From CAVBBU01 sp963593765 (lineage in GTDB: Bacteria > Bacillota > Clostridia > Lachnospirales > Lachnospiraceae), in assembly GCA_963593765.1 (NCBI GenBank), contig CAVBBU010000040.1, positions 1 through 16,167 on the forward strand: 16,167 nt of DNA, given 5' to 3'. The notes under the pieces are model-generated. The model was not told the origin of the DNA. It made no database searches and saw only the letters and a program-made list of their open reading frames with translations. Positions 7,361 to 14,617 of the stretch are shown one piece after another (positions within the stretch are counted from its first letter, which is position 1; each line of letters opens with the position of its first letter). The translations under genes and the position numbers were made by a program.

Positions 7361-7401
7361 TTTTTTACTTCATAGGACGCACTATCCTATGAAGTAAAAA
7401 A
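7361..7401. repeat. 17-bp perfect inverted repeat between tRNA-Ser and tRNA-Asn
   Basis: TTTTTTACTTCATAGGA (7361-7377) is exactly complementary to 7385-7401, with the 7-base spacer CGCACTA. On both strands the hairpin begins with T6 and ends with A6, the reverse of an intrinsic terminator. On the minus strand it also holds a weak promoter-like pair, TTTACT and TATGAA 18 bases apart, placed to start transcription just before tRNA-Asn. Confidence 0.85.
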
Positions 7402-7421
7402 GAGCTTCGCAGGCGAAACTC
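7396..7421 (-). terminator. Candidate terminator or attenuator directly after tRNA-Ser
   Basis: On the minus strand GAGTTTCGC and GCGAAGCTC (7421-7413 and 7410-7402) form a nine-pair stem with one G-U pair and a tiny loop, followed at once by six T residues (7401-7396). It begins nine bases after the tRNA-Ser 3' end. It meets the textbook pattern of an intrinsic terminator inside the tRNA cluster. Confidence 0.65.
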
Positions 7422-7429
7422 TCGCTAAA

Positions 7430-7515
7430 CGGAGAGGGTGGGATTCGAACCCACGCGCCCTTGCGGACAAACGGTTTTCAAGACCGCCTCGTTATGACCA
7501 CTTCGATACCTCTCC
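7430..7515 (-). tRNA. tRNA-Ser (anticodon UGA)
   Basis: 86-base class II tRNA. Acceptor GGAGAGG pairs with CCTCTCC and the discriminator is G, the usual serine identity base. The anticodon loop CTTGAAA gives UGA. The long variable arm and T-arm (GTGGG-TTCGAAT-CCCAC) are intact. It is first in the cluster, about eight bases after the predicted transcription start. Confidence 0.97.
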
Positions 7516-7529
7516 AAACACACTTAGAC

Positions 7530-7558
7530 ATTGTACCCAAGTGTGTATGCTTTGTCAA
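7530..7558 (-). promoter_or_regulatory. Strong housekeeping promoter of the tRNA cluster
   Basis: On the minus strand a perfect TTGACA (7558-7553) and TACAAT (7535-7530) are separated by exactly 17 bases. The start point should fall near 7523, just before tRNA-Ser. An 8-bp inverted repeat, ACACACTT/AAGTGTGT (7518-7525 and 7539-7546), flanks the -10 box. Confidence 0.9.
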
Positions 7559-7614
7559 GCACTTTTGCTAGAGCATCCGTTTCTGGGAGCAGGTTTTACA
7601 TCATGCAAGCATTA

Positions 7615-8052
7615 CTATCTATACCTCGTAACTCCATACACCTCGTTTATTTCATATATACCATCGACATTTTCTGCCATTTCTAACCCCTTTGGCACGT
7701 ATATAACCACCTTATCTCCCGGCAAAATCCTGTATCTTTTTTTGACAACTGTATTAACTGAATACGTGTTATTCTTGTTGTCTTTTATTACTATTTGCCA
7801 GTATTGTTTACGCCAGCCTGCTTTGTGGGCATCTTTACACATGCCCTCTATGCAGTCGTAATTTCCCTTTGAATAGGTACGATACAGTATAATCGCGTAT
7901 GTTCCTAACACCGCTATAAGTATTAAACCTATAAAGGTAATAAAAGAAAAAAATCCAAACGATGTCATTCCAAGGAGTATGCAGGCAACACATACAACTA
8001 TTCCGCCAATAAGGGTTTGTATGTTCTGCATTAGAGCAGGCGGAATTTTCAT
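7615..8052 (-). CDS. Small membrane protein with a C-terminal soluble domain, unknown function
   Basis: About 145 residues from ATG 8052, preferred because AGAGAGG lies about eight bases upstream; a GTG at 8061 would add three residues. Two hydrophobic helices (about residues 14-32 and 34-56) are followed by about 90 soluble residues, including GWRKQYWQIVIKDNKNN and a beta-rich end, LPGDKVVIYVPKGLEM. This looks like a two-helix membrane anchor carrying a small beta domain. I do not recognise the family. It starts about 20 bases after the cupin gene on the same strand, so the two are probably one operon under the promoter upstream of the cupin. Confidence 0.75.
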   Translation of the reverse strand: MKIPPALMQNIQTLIGGIVVCVACILLGMTSFGFFSFITFIGLILIAVLGTYAIILYRTYSKGNYDCIEGMCKDAHKAGWRKQYWQIVIKDNKNNTYSVNTVVKKRYRILPGDKVVIYVPKGLEMAENVDGIYEINEVYGVTRYR

Positions 8053-8073
8053 TATCGCCACCTCTCTTTCCTT

Positions 8074-8727
8074 TTATTCTAATGTAAGAAGAAGTGCCAT
8101 CTTAAATTTCTCACTTACCTTTACCGAGTGTAAACCACCCTTTGCAAAATGGAAATTCTCGCCTGCCTTGATAGTATGCTCCTTTCCCTCATAGCCAATT
8201 ATACCCTCGCCATCAAGTGCAAATATAATTGCCTCTCCGGGTGCTGCATGCTCTGAAAGCCCTGTCCCCTCATCAAATGCCATAACAACAAACTTCATTT
8301 TGTCATTATGCATAACATCCATGTTTACAATCTTGCCATCCGCATAAGGTACAAGCTCCGCTAATCTAAAAACCTCTCCTGCTTTAATTACTTCGTTCAT
8401 AATATCATCCTTTCTTACAGATATTTCTGTATAAACTGTTCCTTCTAATGTTCGCATACCTACAGGCGTATTCATTGGCGTAAGTATGCTATCCCCTGCT
8501 TTTAGCTTTTTAAGAAAGCCGTCATTTCCATATATTTCCATGCTGCCATCTGCAACAATTAACATTTTATAATATGGATAAATCTCTGCACTGATGTCTG
8601 TATTTTTTGCTAATGAAAAGTATGTAATATAATTTTCTCCGCTATGAATCTCCTTTGAAATAGTGCATCCCGAAACAGGCGGATTCTCCTTTGCTACCGA
8701 AAATACCTCCCCAACCCTCTCATTCAT
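8074..8727 (-). CDS. Two-cupin-domain protein
   Basis: About 217 residues from ATG 8727, chosen because AAGGTGG lies about eight bases upstream and the cupin region begins there; an in-frame start at 8790 would add 21 basic residues without support. Two beta-barrel cupin units are visible: about 25-105 (YYKMLIVADGSMEIYGNDG, LKAGDSILTPMNTPVGM) and about 115-217 (GLSEHAAPGEAIIFALDGEG, IKAGENFHFAKGGLHSVKV). The second keeps likely metal ligands His160, Glu165 and His200, while the first has lost the His-rich motif and is probably structural. The reaction or ligand is unknown. It is divergent from a Crp/Fnr regulator, a likely controller, and upstream of a small membrane protein. Confidence 0.88.
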   Translation of the reverse strand: MNERVGEVFSVAKENPPVSGCTISKEIHSGENYITYFSLAKNTDISAEIYPYYKMLIVADGSMEIYGNDGFLKKLKAGDSILTPMNTPVGMRTLEGTVYTEISVRKDDIMNEVIKAGEVFRLAELVPYADGKIVNMDVMHNDKMKFVVMAFDEGTGLSEHAAPGEAIIFALDGEGIIGYEGKEHTIKAGENFHFAKGGLHSVKVSEKFKMALLLTLE

Positions 8728-8808
8728 AAAATCACCACCTTGCCTATGCTTTACTTCTGCCTTTCTCCGAATAGCCTTTTCTCTAGGCACCTATCAGTTC
8801 TTACCTCT

Positions 8809-8837
8809 AAAATAACTTATTCTCTAGCTACTTTCAA
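8809..8837 (-). promoter_or_regulatory. Candidate promoter of the cupin operon
   Basis: On the minus strand TTGAAA (8837-8832) and TATTTT (8814-8809) are 17 bases apart. The start would be near 8802, leaving an untranslated leader of about 75 bases. Confidence 0.5.
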
Positions 8838-8851
8838 GAAGCTAAAAGCAT

Positions 8852-8881
8852 TTGATCTTGTCTTTCTGAAAGGATTATAGT
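8852..8881 (+). promoter_or_regulatory. Candidate promoter of the Crp/Fnr-family gene
   Basis: TTGATC (8852-8857) and TATAGT (8876-8881) are 18 bases apart, giving a start near 8888. This places the palindrome at 8901-8916 just downstream of the start point. Confidence 0.5.
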
Positions 8882-8900
8882 AGAATGGGCAAAAAATATA

Positions 8901-8916
8901 TGTGGTTATAACCACA
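8901..8916. promoter_or_regulatory. Perfect 16-bp palindrome of CRP-site geometry (likely operator)
   Basis: TGTGGTTATAACCACA is a perfect inverted repeat with TGTGG and CCACA arms six bases apart, the same spacing as the TGTGA-N6-TCACA sites of CRP-family proteins. It lies 17 bases before the start codon of a Crp/Fnr-family gene and downstream of its predicted start point, which would suit negative autoregulation. Confidence 0.7.
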
Positions 8917-8933
8917 TTTTAGGAGTCGCCTTT

Positions 8934-9590
8934 ATGGATATAGAATTTCTTAAGACTACTATGATATTTCGAGGAATGAATGATGATGAGATTATAGCTT
9001 CTCTAGATTTTTTGCAGGCAAGGAAGCAAGGCTTCAAAAAGGGAAGCACCATTTTTCATGCCGGAGATACCACAAATAAATTAGGGCTTGTTATAGCTGG
9101 CAGTGTCATAATAGAAAGTGATGATGCATGGGGCAATAAAACTATTTTAAGCAGTGCCGAGGTAGGGCAATTTTTTGCTGAAACCTACGCACTCCTTTCT
9201 AATGAGCCCATGCTTGTAAATGTCATTGCAAATGAAAATTGCCGCATCCTATTTCTAAGAATTGGCAATTTAAAAAAGCTTCAAGCTAATATGAATCAAT
9301 GGATGATGAAGTTTCTCTCGAATCTGCTTATGGTTTCTGCTCACAAAAACCTAATGCTTTCCGGCAGAAGCTTTCATACTGCTCCAAAAACTATACGAGA
9401 GCGAGTTATGGCATATCTAAACTCTGTTTCCTTGCAAAGACATGCCAATGAATTTAATATCCCCTTTGACCGCCAGCAGCTTGCCGATTATCTAAATCTC
9501 GAGCGAACTGCATTGTCCAAGGAGCTTGGCAAGATGAAGTGTGATGGACTGATAGATTATTATAAAAACTCTTTTAGGATTATCACCTAA
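8934..9590 (+). CDS. Crp/Fnr-family transcription regulator
   Basis: 218 residues, normal family length, with AGGAG nine bases before ATG 8934. The N-terminal cyclic-nucleotide-binding-type barrel spans about 10-115 (FKKGSTIFHAGDTTNKLGLVIAGSV) and is followed by the long dimer helix at about 115-145 and a winged helix-turn-helix (about 150-218; FDRQQLADYLNLERTALSKELGKM). There is no N-terminal cysteine cluster as in FNR, and the segment GQFFAETYALLSNEPMLV lacks the Arg-Ser pair of cAMP-binding CRP, so the effector is unknown. It is divergent from the cupin operon and has a matching palindrome upstream; both its own gene and the cupin operon are likely targets. Confidence 0.92.
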   Translation: MDIEFLKTTMIFRGMNDDEIIASLDFLQARKQGFKKGSTIFHAGDTTNKLGLVIAGSVIIESDDAWGNKTILSSAEVGQFFAETYALLSNEPMLVNVIANENCRILFLRIGNLKKLQANMNQWMMKFLSNLLMVSAHKNLMLSGRSFHTAPKTIRERVMAYLNSVSLQRHANEFNIPFDRQQLADYLNLERTALSKELGKMKCDGLIDYYKNSFRIIT

Positions 9591-9609
9591 CATATGCACT
9601 ATAAGCTCT

Positions 9610-10068
9610 TTATTTCGCCTGCATACTGCCATCCATTTCGCAAAGCATCTGAACTACCTTAGGTGTCCAATCGTCCTCATTTGCCTTAGCTTCTAGGAAT
9701 GTGCGGATCAAATCCGGAGCAAGCCACAGCCCAACGATCTGTGCTCCTATACACATAACCTGTACATCGTCATGCTCCACTGCCTGATGTGCACAGTGAA
9801 CATCATGGATCATAGATGCACGAATTCCTGGTATTTTATTACATGCCACGCTTGCACCTACTCCTGTTCCGCAAAACATAATCGCCTTCTTTGCACGCCC
9901 ATCCAGAACCGGCTGACATACAGCACGTGCTACATCAGGAAAGTAAACCTTGTTATGGTCGTCAAAGCATCCATTATCCAAAAGCTCGTAGCCCCATTCC
10001 TTCATAATCGGAATCATTTTTTCTTTAAGTGCAAATCCAGCGTGATCGCTTCCAATAGATACTATCAT
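9610..10068 (-). CDS. rpiB: RpiB/LacAB-family sugar-phosphate isomerase
   Basis: 152 residues, standard family length. RpiB interconverts ribose 5-phosphate and ribulose 5-phosphate in the cytosol; relatives act on allose 6-phosphate, galactose 6-phosphate (LacAB) or tetrulose phosphates. Catalytic features are present: GSDHAGF with Asp8/His9, catalytic Cys66 in FCGTGVGAS, PGIRAS (Arg83), and His99 in VEHDD at the place of the RpiB REHND motif. EHDD in place of QHND and VYFPDVA in place of YPDYA hint at a subfamily distinct from housekeeping RpiB. It is the last gene of the transporter operon, 14 bases after livF with an AGAAAGGA ribosome binding site, so it should act on the phosphorylated form of the imported substrate. 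The exact sugar is unknown. Confidence 0.9.
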   Translation of the reverse strand: MIVSIGSDHAGFALKEKMIPIMKEWGYELLDNGCFDDHNKVYFPDVARAVCQPVLDGRAKKAIMFCGTGVGASVACNKIPGIRASMIHDVHCAHQAVEHDDVQVMCIGAQIVGLWLAPDLIRTFLEAKANEDDWTPKVVQMLCEMDGSMQAK

Positions 10069-10082
10069 TTTTTTATTCCTTT

Positions 10083-10814
10083 CTATTCTGTCATACTTAC
10101 TGCCTTGCCAAGATATGCCTCCTGAACCTTTGGATCATTTAGCAAGCTGCTTGATGCTCCTTCGGCAGTGATAGTGCCCCGGTCTAAAATATATGCCCTG
10201 TTAGATACTCTTAATGCAAGGTTTGCATTCTGCTCAACCATAAGAATAGGTACACCCTTTTTATTTATCTCAACAATTTTTTCAAACAGCTCATCTATTA
10301 CGATAGGCGCAAGTCCCATACTTGGCTCATCAAGCATAAGAAGCTTTGGATTTCCCATCAATGCTCTGCCTATAGCCAGCATCTGCTGTTCGCCTCCGCT
10401 CATGCTCCACGCAAGCTGCTTTCTTCTTTCCTTTAATCTAGGGAAAAGCTCAAAAACCATTTCCATATTTTCTGAATTATCACCAGTTCTAAGTCTGAGT
10501 CCGTGGCTTGCAACTGTGCCTACCAAAAGATTTTCCTCAACAGTAAGTCCCGGAAAAACATGTCTTCCCTCTGGCACCTGCAAAACTCCCATGCGTGCTA
10601 TTTTTTCAGGCTTTTTATGCAGTATCTCTTCTCCCTTAAAAAGAATTCTTCCCTCAGCAGCGACTGTTCCAGAAATGCTATTTAATAATGTAGTTTTTCC
10701 GGCACCATTTGCACCGATCAATGCAACCATTTCCTTTTCGCCAACCTGCAGGTCTATGCTATGGAGTGCTTCAATGCTGCCATATTTTGCAACTAGGTTT
10801 TTAATTTCCAGCAT
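10083..10814 (-). CDS. livF: LIV/HAAT-type ABC transporter ATPase, LivF-like
   Basis: 243 residues from ATG 10814, chosen over an upstream in-frame start at 10901 because AGGAGG lies eight bases before it and LivF homology starts at MLEIKNLVAKYG. Motifs: Walker A GANGAGKTT (34-42), the LivF-typical VPEGRHVFPGLTVEENL at 80-96, signature MSGGEQQMLAIGRAL (138-152), Walker B LLMLDEPSMGL (158-168) and VEQNANLAL, where LivF proteins carry Gln at the switch His position. It pairs with LivG under the LivHM permease. Its start overlaps the LivG end by 14 bases. The liv name denotes the family; the substrate is questioned in the findings. Confidence 0.94.
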   Translation of the reverse strand: MLEIKNLVAKYGSIEALHSIDLQVGEKEMVALIGANGAGKTTLLNSISGTVAAEGRILFKGEEILHKKPEKIARMGVLQVPEGRHVFPGLTVEENLLVGTVASHGLRLRTGDNSENMEMVFELFPRLKERRKQLAWSMSGGEQQMLAIGRALMGNPKLLMLDEPSMGLAPIVIDELFEKIVEINKKGVPILMVEQNANLALRVSNRAYILDRGTITAEGASSSLLNDPKVQEAYLGKAVSMTE

Positions 10815-11574
10815 CCTCTGCACCTCCTCCCAGATAAGCTCGAATAACCTCTGGATTTTTTTGTACCATAGCCGGTGTATCCGTCGTAATTTGATGTCCA
10901 AAATTCAGAACTGTAATTCTATCGCATACATTCATAACCAGCTCCATAGAATGTTCTATTAAAAGAACACCTATATCTCTTGCGACAGCATAGCTAATTA
11001 GTTCTGCAACATACTGCGTTTCACGATTATTAAGACCTGCCGCAGGCTCATCAAGAAGCAAAATGTCCGGATGGCTTAAAAGAACTCTCACAACCTCTAA
11101 AAGCTTTCTTTGACCATAAGCCATTTTGCTAAGAGGATCTGACAGAGAAATTCCAGATAGCCCCGCACACTCAAGCAGCTCCTTAAGCTCATCGTCTAGC
11201 TTCTCTACGCCCTTTCTCTTCTTTCTTGCCGCCATGTCGCTTCCCATAATAATATTTGTCCAAACATCGCACCTATCTAGCATATGTGGATGCTGGAACG
11301 TACGTCCCATTCCCATAACGGCACGCTTATAGGTCGGTTCATTTGACACATTCTTACCCTTAAATAAAATCTCACCGCTATCTGCACGATAAACTCCGGT
11401 AATAAGATTTATAAGCGTAGTCTTTCCTGCACCATTTGGTCCTATAAGTCCAACCGTTTCTCCGCCATGGATCTCTAGGCATATGTCACTAGCCGCCACG
11501 ACACCGCCGAAATTTTTACATATATTATTTAGTACTAGCTTTGGCTCTTTCTTTTCTGCTTTGCAGATGCTCAT
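10801..11574 (-). CDS. livG: LIV/HAAT-type ABC transporter ATPase, LivG-like
   Basis: 257 residues. Walker A GPNGAGKTT (45-53), Q-loop Gln94 within the LivG-typical GRTFQHPHML, signature MAYGQRKLLEVVRVL (151-165; LSYGQ is usual), Walker B ILLLDEPAAGL (171-181) and switch His208 (LLIEHSM). The C-terminal LNFGHQITTDTPAMVQKNPEVIRAYLG is the LivG tail. ATG 11574 is the only plausible start, as homology begins about 12 residues in; the gene therefore overlaps the end of livM by 50 bases. Confidence 0.94.
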   Translation of the reverse strand: MSICKAEKKEPKLVLNNICKNFGGVVAASDICLEIHGGETVGLIGPNGAGKTTLINLITGVYRADSGEILFKGKNVSNEPTYKRAVMGMGRTFQHPHMLDRCDVWTNIIMGSDMAARKKRKGVEKLDDELKELLECAGLSGISLSDPLSKMAYGQRKLLEVVRVLLSHPDILLLDEPAAGLNNRETQYVAELISYAVARDIGVLLIEHSMELVMNVCDRITVLNFGHQITTDTPAMVQKNPEVIRAYLGGGAEDAGN

Positions 11575-12511
11575 ATAACGCCTTGCCTCCTCCCAGAATA
11601 CCTTCCGGCTGGAAAATCATAAGAATGATAACGCCCAGACCGTATATAAATTGCATGTAATCCTGCAATACTCTAAAGCCCTCCTGCAATAAAGTAATAA
11701 CGCAGGTTCCGATTATCGCACCAACTGGAGATACAGTACCGCCAATCATAATCATTATCAGATAAATCGTAGATTGATTATAAGTAAAGCTTTGATAGCT
11801 TAGATATCCGGATAATGATGCGTACAATGCACCTGCTGCTCCGCAAAGTGCACCAGAGATAGCGAAGGCAATGCTTTTTGTTAAAAGAGCATTTATGCCC
11901 ATGCTGTCGGCTGCCATTTCATTGTCTCGTATCGCCATAAATGATCTTCCAAGTGCTGAATTAAACAGCACCCCAACCATAACCGTAGCTACTATGCAAA
12001 CTAATAAAATAATATAAAATTTGCTTAGTTCAGAATTAGCACTCCATCCGAAAAATGAAAATGTTGGTATTCCCTTCATACCAAGTGCACCGCCAGATAG
12101 TGGCTCCCAGTTAATAAAAATTCCATTTAGAATAGTCATCAGTCCTATCGATGCAAATGTAAAATAATATTGCTTTAGTCTAAAAAATGCAAAGCCTAGC
12201 AAAAAAGCGATAAGTGCTGTTCCTAAAACTGCGGTTAAAAATGCTAAAACTGTTCCGCCACCTAACTTAGTAAGAACGTTTCCTGCAAGGTATGCACCTA
12301 CACCCCAAAGTCCAGCCTGTGCAAAGGAGTTTTGTCCGCATAGACCCAAAAGCACATATACGCTTAACACGCATAGATAAGAAATCATAGCTATACTAAT
12401 TACATGTGTTGTATAAACAGAGATAAGCTTTGGCATAAGTGCCAGAAGCATTGCAAATATAATGCCTGCAAGCTTAAGCCTCATACTCTTCTTTTTTTGA
12501 TCCAAACGCAT
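11525..12511 (-). CDS. livM: LIV/HAAT-type ABC transporter permease, LivM-like
   Basis: 328 residues, with GGAGGAG eight bases before ATG 12511. About nine to ten membrane helices. LivM hallmarks are the early LCGQNSFAQAGLWGVGAYLAG at 58-77, the cytoplasmic loop ALGRSFMAIRDNEMAADSMGI, which contacts the ATPases, and IMIMIGGTVSPVGAIIGT. It forms the channel with LivH. A basic N-terminus (RLDQKKKSMRLKL) and a charged C-terminus (SRKERAKAS) indicate cytoplasmic ends. Confidence 0.94.
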   Translation of the reverse strand: MRLDQKKKSMRLKLAGIIFAMLLALMPKLISVYTTHVISIAMISYLCVLSVYVLLGLCGQNSFAQAGLWGVGAYLAGNVLTKLGGGTVLAFLTAVLGTALIAFLLGFAFFRLKQYYFTFASIGLMTILNGIFINWEPLSGGALGMKGIPTFSFFGWSANSELSKFYIILLVCIVATVMVGVLFNSALGRSFMAIRDNEMAADSMGINALLTKSIAFAISGALCGAAGALYASLSGYLSYQSFTYNQSTIYLIMIMIGGTVSPVGAIIGTCVITLLQEGFRVLQDYMQFIYGLGVIILMIFQPEGILGGGKALYEHLQSRKERAKASTK

Positions 12512-12522
12512 CTGTGCTCCTC

Positions 12523-13389
12523 CTATGCCTTTTCCTGAATCCTAGACTGGAATAATCCCATCGGTCTAAACATCAGGAAGATAATTAATACAACGTAAAT
12601 CAACACAAGCTGATATGTAGAAGAAATATATGCACCGCCAAACTGCTCTACAAGTCCAACTATCAATCCGCCTATAATCGCACCCGGCACGCTTCCAAAG
12701 CCTCCTATAACTATAGCTGCAAATGCCTTTGAGCCTGCTGTTGCACCCATAGTATTATTCAAAAAGAATATAGGTGCTAAAAGTCCTCCGCAGATTCCAG
12801 TAATAGCTGCACTAATTGCAAATGTCATTCCTATCGAAACGATTACAGGAATCCCAGAAAGGCTAGACATATATTGATCCTGTGCGGTCGCCTGCATGAT
12901 ATTTCCTATAAAGGTTTTTTCAAGAAGAAAATAAACAAGTAGCATCATCAAAAGTGCAATTCCTATAATGGCAACATACTGCCACTGAATGGTAGCTCCA
13001 AGCAGCGTTCCTGAGCCATCACGAACCTTATCAAGCGTTAGCGGAATCGGTCCCCATATAAGCCTAGAGCCTTCCTTTAATACTATAGAAGCACCCATCG
13101 CACTAACTATAATCGCCTTAGGCTGTGCACCTCTAAGTGCCCAGTAGGATGAACGCATAAATATAATTCCTACGATGCCCATGCAGACAGATGCCAGTAT
13201 AAGTGATAGCACAATATGTAATCCTAAAAGCTGATTAAAGGTATACGCAAAGTAACCACCAAACATCAGAAAGTCGCCCTGTGCAAAATTCATAATTCCA
13301 ACAGTACGGAAGATTAATACCATACCCATGGCAATCAATCCGTAAATGATACCGACGGCAATGCCGGATACCAATAATTGTATAATCAT
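12523..13389 (-). CDS. livH: LIV/HAAT-type ABC transporter permease, LivH-like
   Basis: 288 residues with AAGGAG before ATG 13389. About eight membrane helices. The family signature near the N-terminus, IMNFAQGDFLMFGGYFAY (32-49), is present, as are the cytoplasmic loop YMSSLSGIPVIVSIGMTFAISA and AFAAIVIGGFGSVPGAIIGG. It lies 11 bases upstream of livM and is the second gene of the operon. Confidence 0.94.
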   Translation of the reverse strand: MIIQLLVSGIAVGIIYGLIAMGMVLIFRTVGIMNFAQGDFLMFGGYFAYTFNQLLGLHIVLSLILASVCMGIVGIIFMRSSYWALRGAQPKAIIVSAMGASIVLKEGSRLIWGPIPLTLDKVRDGSGTLLGATIQWQYVAIIGIALLMMLLVYFLLEKTFIGNIMQATAQDQYMSSLSGIPVIVSIGMTFAISAAITGICGGLLAPIFFLNNTMGATAGSKAFAAIVIGGFGSVPGAIIGGLIVGLVEQFGGAYISSTYQLVLIYVVLIIFLMFRPMGLFQSRIQEKA

Positions 13390-13444
13390 ATCTTCTCCTT
13401 ACTTAATCTAAAGCCGCTATTCGTATGATAGAAAGTATTTTGGC

Positions 13445-14590
13445 TTAGTTTGTAACTATTTCTTCAACTATAGTTGGCTCTAGGTTTTCAACCTGAACTA
13501 TCAGTCCGCCAGTACCACAGTTCCCACGAGTGCTGCAATTATAGGTAGTTATTGCGCCCTCATAATTTGTCATTGTTAATAGTGCATCTCTAACTGCTGT
13601 TCTATCTGTTGAGCCCGCTTCTTCTATAGCTGCACATAGAACATAGATGTGGTCACGAATTTGTGCTGCTGCCTTTGCACATGCCTCATTATATTTTTCT
13701 TCATATTTTTTAGAGAATGCAGCACCTGCTGGATTTGGTGTATTTGGAACCCAAGCCGTTACAGAATATGCACCATTAATAGCCTCTCCTGCCAGGTCTA
13801 TAGTAACTGGATCTCCGAATGCATTTGATCCAAATACAGGCTGAGTAATTCCCATATCACGAGCCTGCTGAATAAGTATTGCCGCTTCTGTCTGCAGACA
13901 TGCAACTACCAATGCATCAGAATTATTTGCAGCTGCCTGAGTTAGCTGTGCAGTAAAGTCCTTAGTTCCATTTGTAAATGACAGCACCTGATCTACGCTT
14001 GCCCCCTCGCCTTCGATTCCTGCCTGAAAGAGCTTTGCCTGGTCGGCTGATGCTGTTTCTGTATCATGAATTATGGTAAATGTCTTAGCACCAACATTTT
14101 CCACGGCATATTTCATAAGAGCCGCACAAAGATTTGAATCGCAGGTTCTAAGCTGGAACATCCAATCGCTGCTTTCGCATGTAGCCTGAAGAGTCGGGCT
14201 AGAGCCCTGCGTTGTTGTAGGAATTTTTGCACCCTCTACAGAACCGGCTATGGCGATATTGTCATTAGAATTGTCAGAGCCTATAATAGCTACTATATCC
14301 TTATCTGCTGCAAGCTTAAGATACGCATTAGTTGCACCTACATCTGTTCCTGTAGTATCCTGCACAACAACCTCTAGCTTCTTGCCTAGCACGCCGCCTG
14401 CCTCATTGATTTCATCAACAACTATGTCCATGGCATTTGTGGCATAGCTTCCTTCTGTTGCACGATCACCACTAAGCGGAACTGTTAGACCGATCTTTAC
14501 AGTATCGCTATTACCACTCTTTCCACATCCGCAAAGCGAACCAATAGCAAGTAATGCTCCAAGTGTTAAAGAGATAATCCTACGCTTCAT
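13445..14590 (-). CDS. livK: LIV/HAAT-type extracellular binding lipoprotein, LivK-like
   Basis: 381 residues, first gene of the operon, with GGGAGG nine bases before ATG 14590. The signal peptide has a lipobox-like end (LCGC, probably Cys22). The mature part is a Peripla_BP_6-type two-lobe fold: VKIGLTVPLSGDRATEG at about 31-47, INEAGGVLGKKLEVVVQD, AIIGSDNSNDNIAIA, IPTTTQGSSPTL and FGSNAFGDPVTI. The ligand-site segment differs in detail from textbook leucine-binding proteins, but specificity cannot be read by eye. The 55-base gap before livH is consistent with extra binding-protein expression; I see no clear hairpin in it. Ligand: amino acid by family, possibly carbohydrate by context. Confidence 0.92.
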   Translation of the reverse strand: MKRRIISLTLGALLAIGSLCGCGKSGNSDTVKIGLTVPLSGDRATEGSYATNAMDIVVDEINEAGGVLGKKLEVVVQDTTGTDVGATNAYLKLAADKDIVAIIGSDNSNDNIAIAGSVEGAKIPTTTQGSSPTLQATCESSDWMFQLRTCDSNLCAALMKYAVENVGAKTFTIIHDTETASADQAKLFQAGIEGEGASVDQVLSFTNGTKDFTAQLTQAAANNSDALVVACLQTEAAILIQQARDMGITQPVFGSNAFGDPVTIDLAGEAINGAYSVTAWVPNTPNPAGAAFSKKYEEKYNEACAKAAAQIRDHIYVLCAAIEEAGSTDRTAVRDALLTMTNYEGAITTYNCSTRGNCGTGGLIVQVENLEPTIVEEIVTN

Positions 14591-14617
14591 TTTTATATCC
14601 TCCCAAGTTTTATTTTT

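Noticed and set aside
7541..7861. Plus-strand open frame upstream of and opposite the small membrane protein
   Set aside because: No ribosome binding site, overlaps the tRNA promoter and the antisense of a better supported gene.
8728..8790. Longer cupin-protein start adding 21 residues
   Set aside because: The basic extension is unlike the family and includes the true AAGGTGG site.
8728..8802. Cupin 5' leader considered as a riboswitch or T-box
   Set aside because: Only short GCC/GGC pairings are seen, with no T-box sequence, no recognisable aptamer core and no terminator.
10815..10901. Longer LivF start adding 29 residues
   Set aside because: The extension overlaps livG, has no family homology, and AGGAGG is placed for ATG 10814.
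10168..10962. Plus-strand open frame of 264 codons opposite livF and livG
   Set aside because: Antisense to two ATPase genes with all ABC motifs; its composition and lack of a start signal mark it as a shadow frame.
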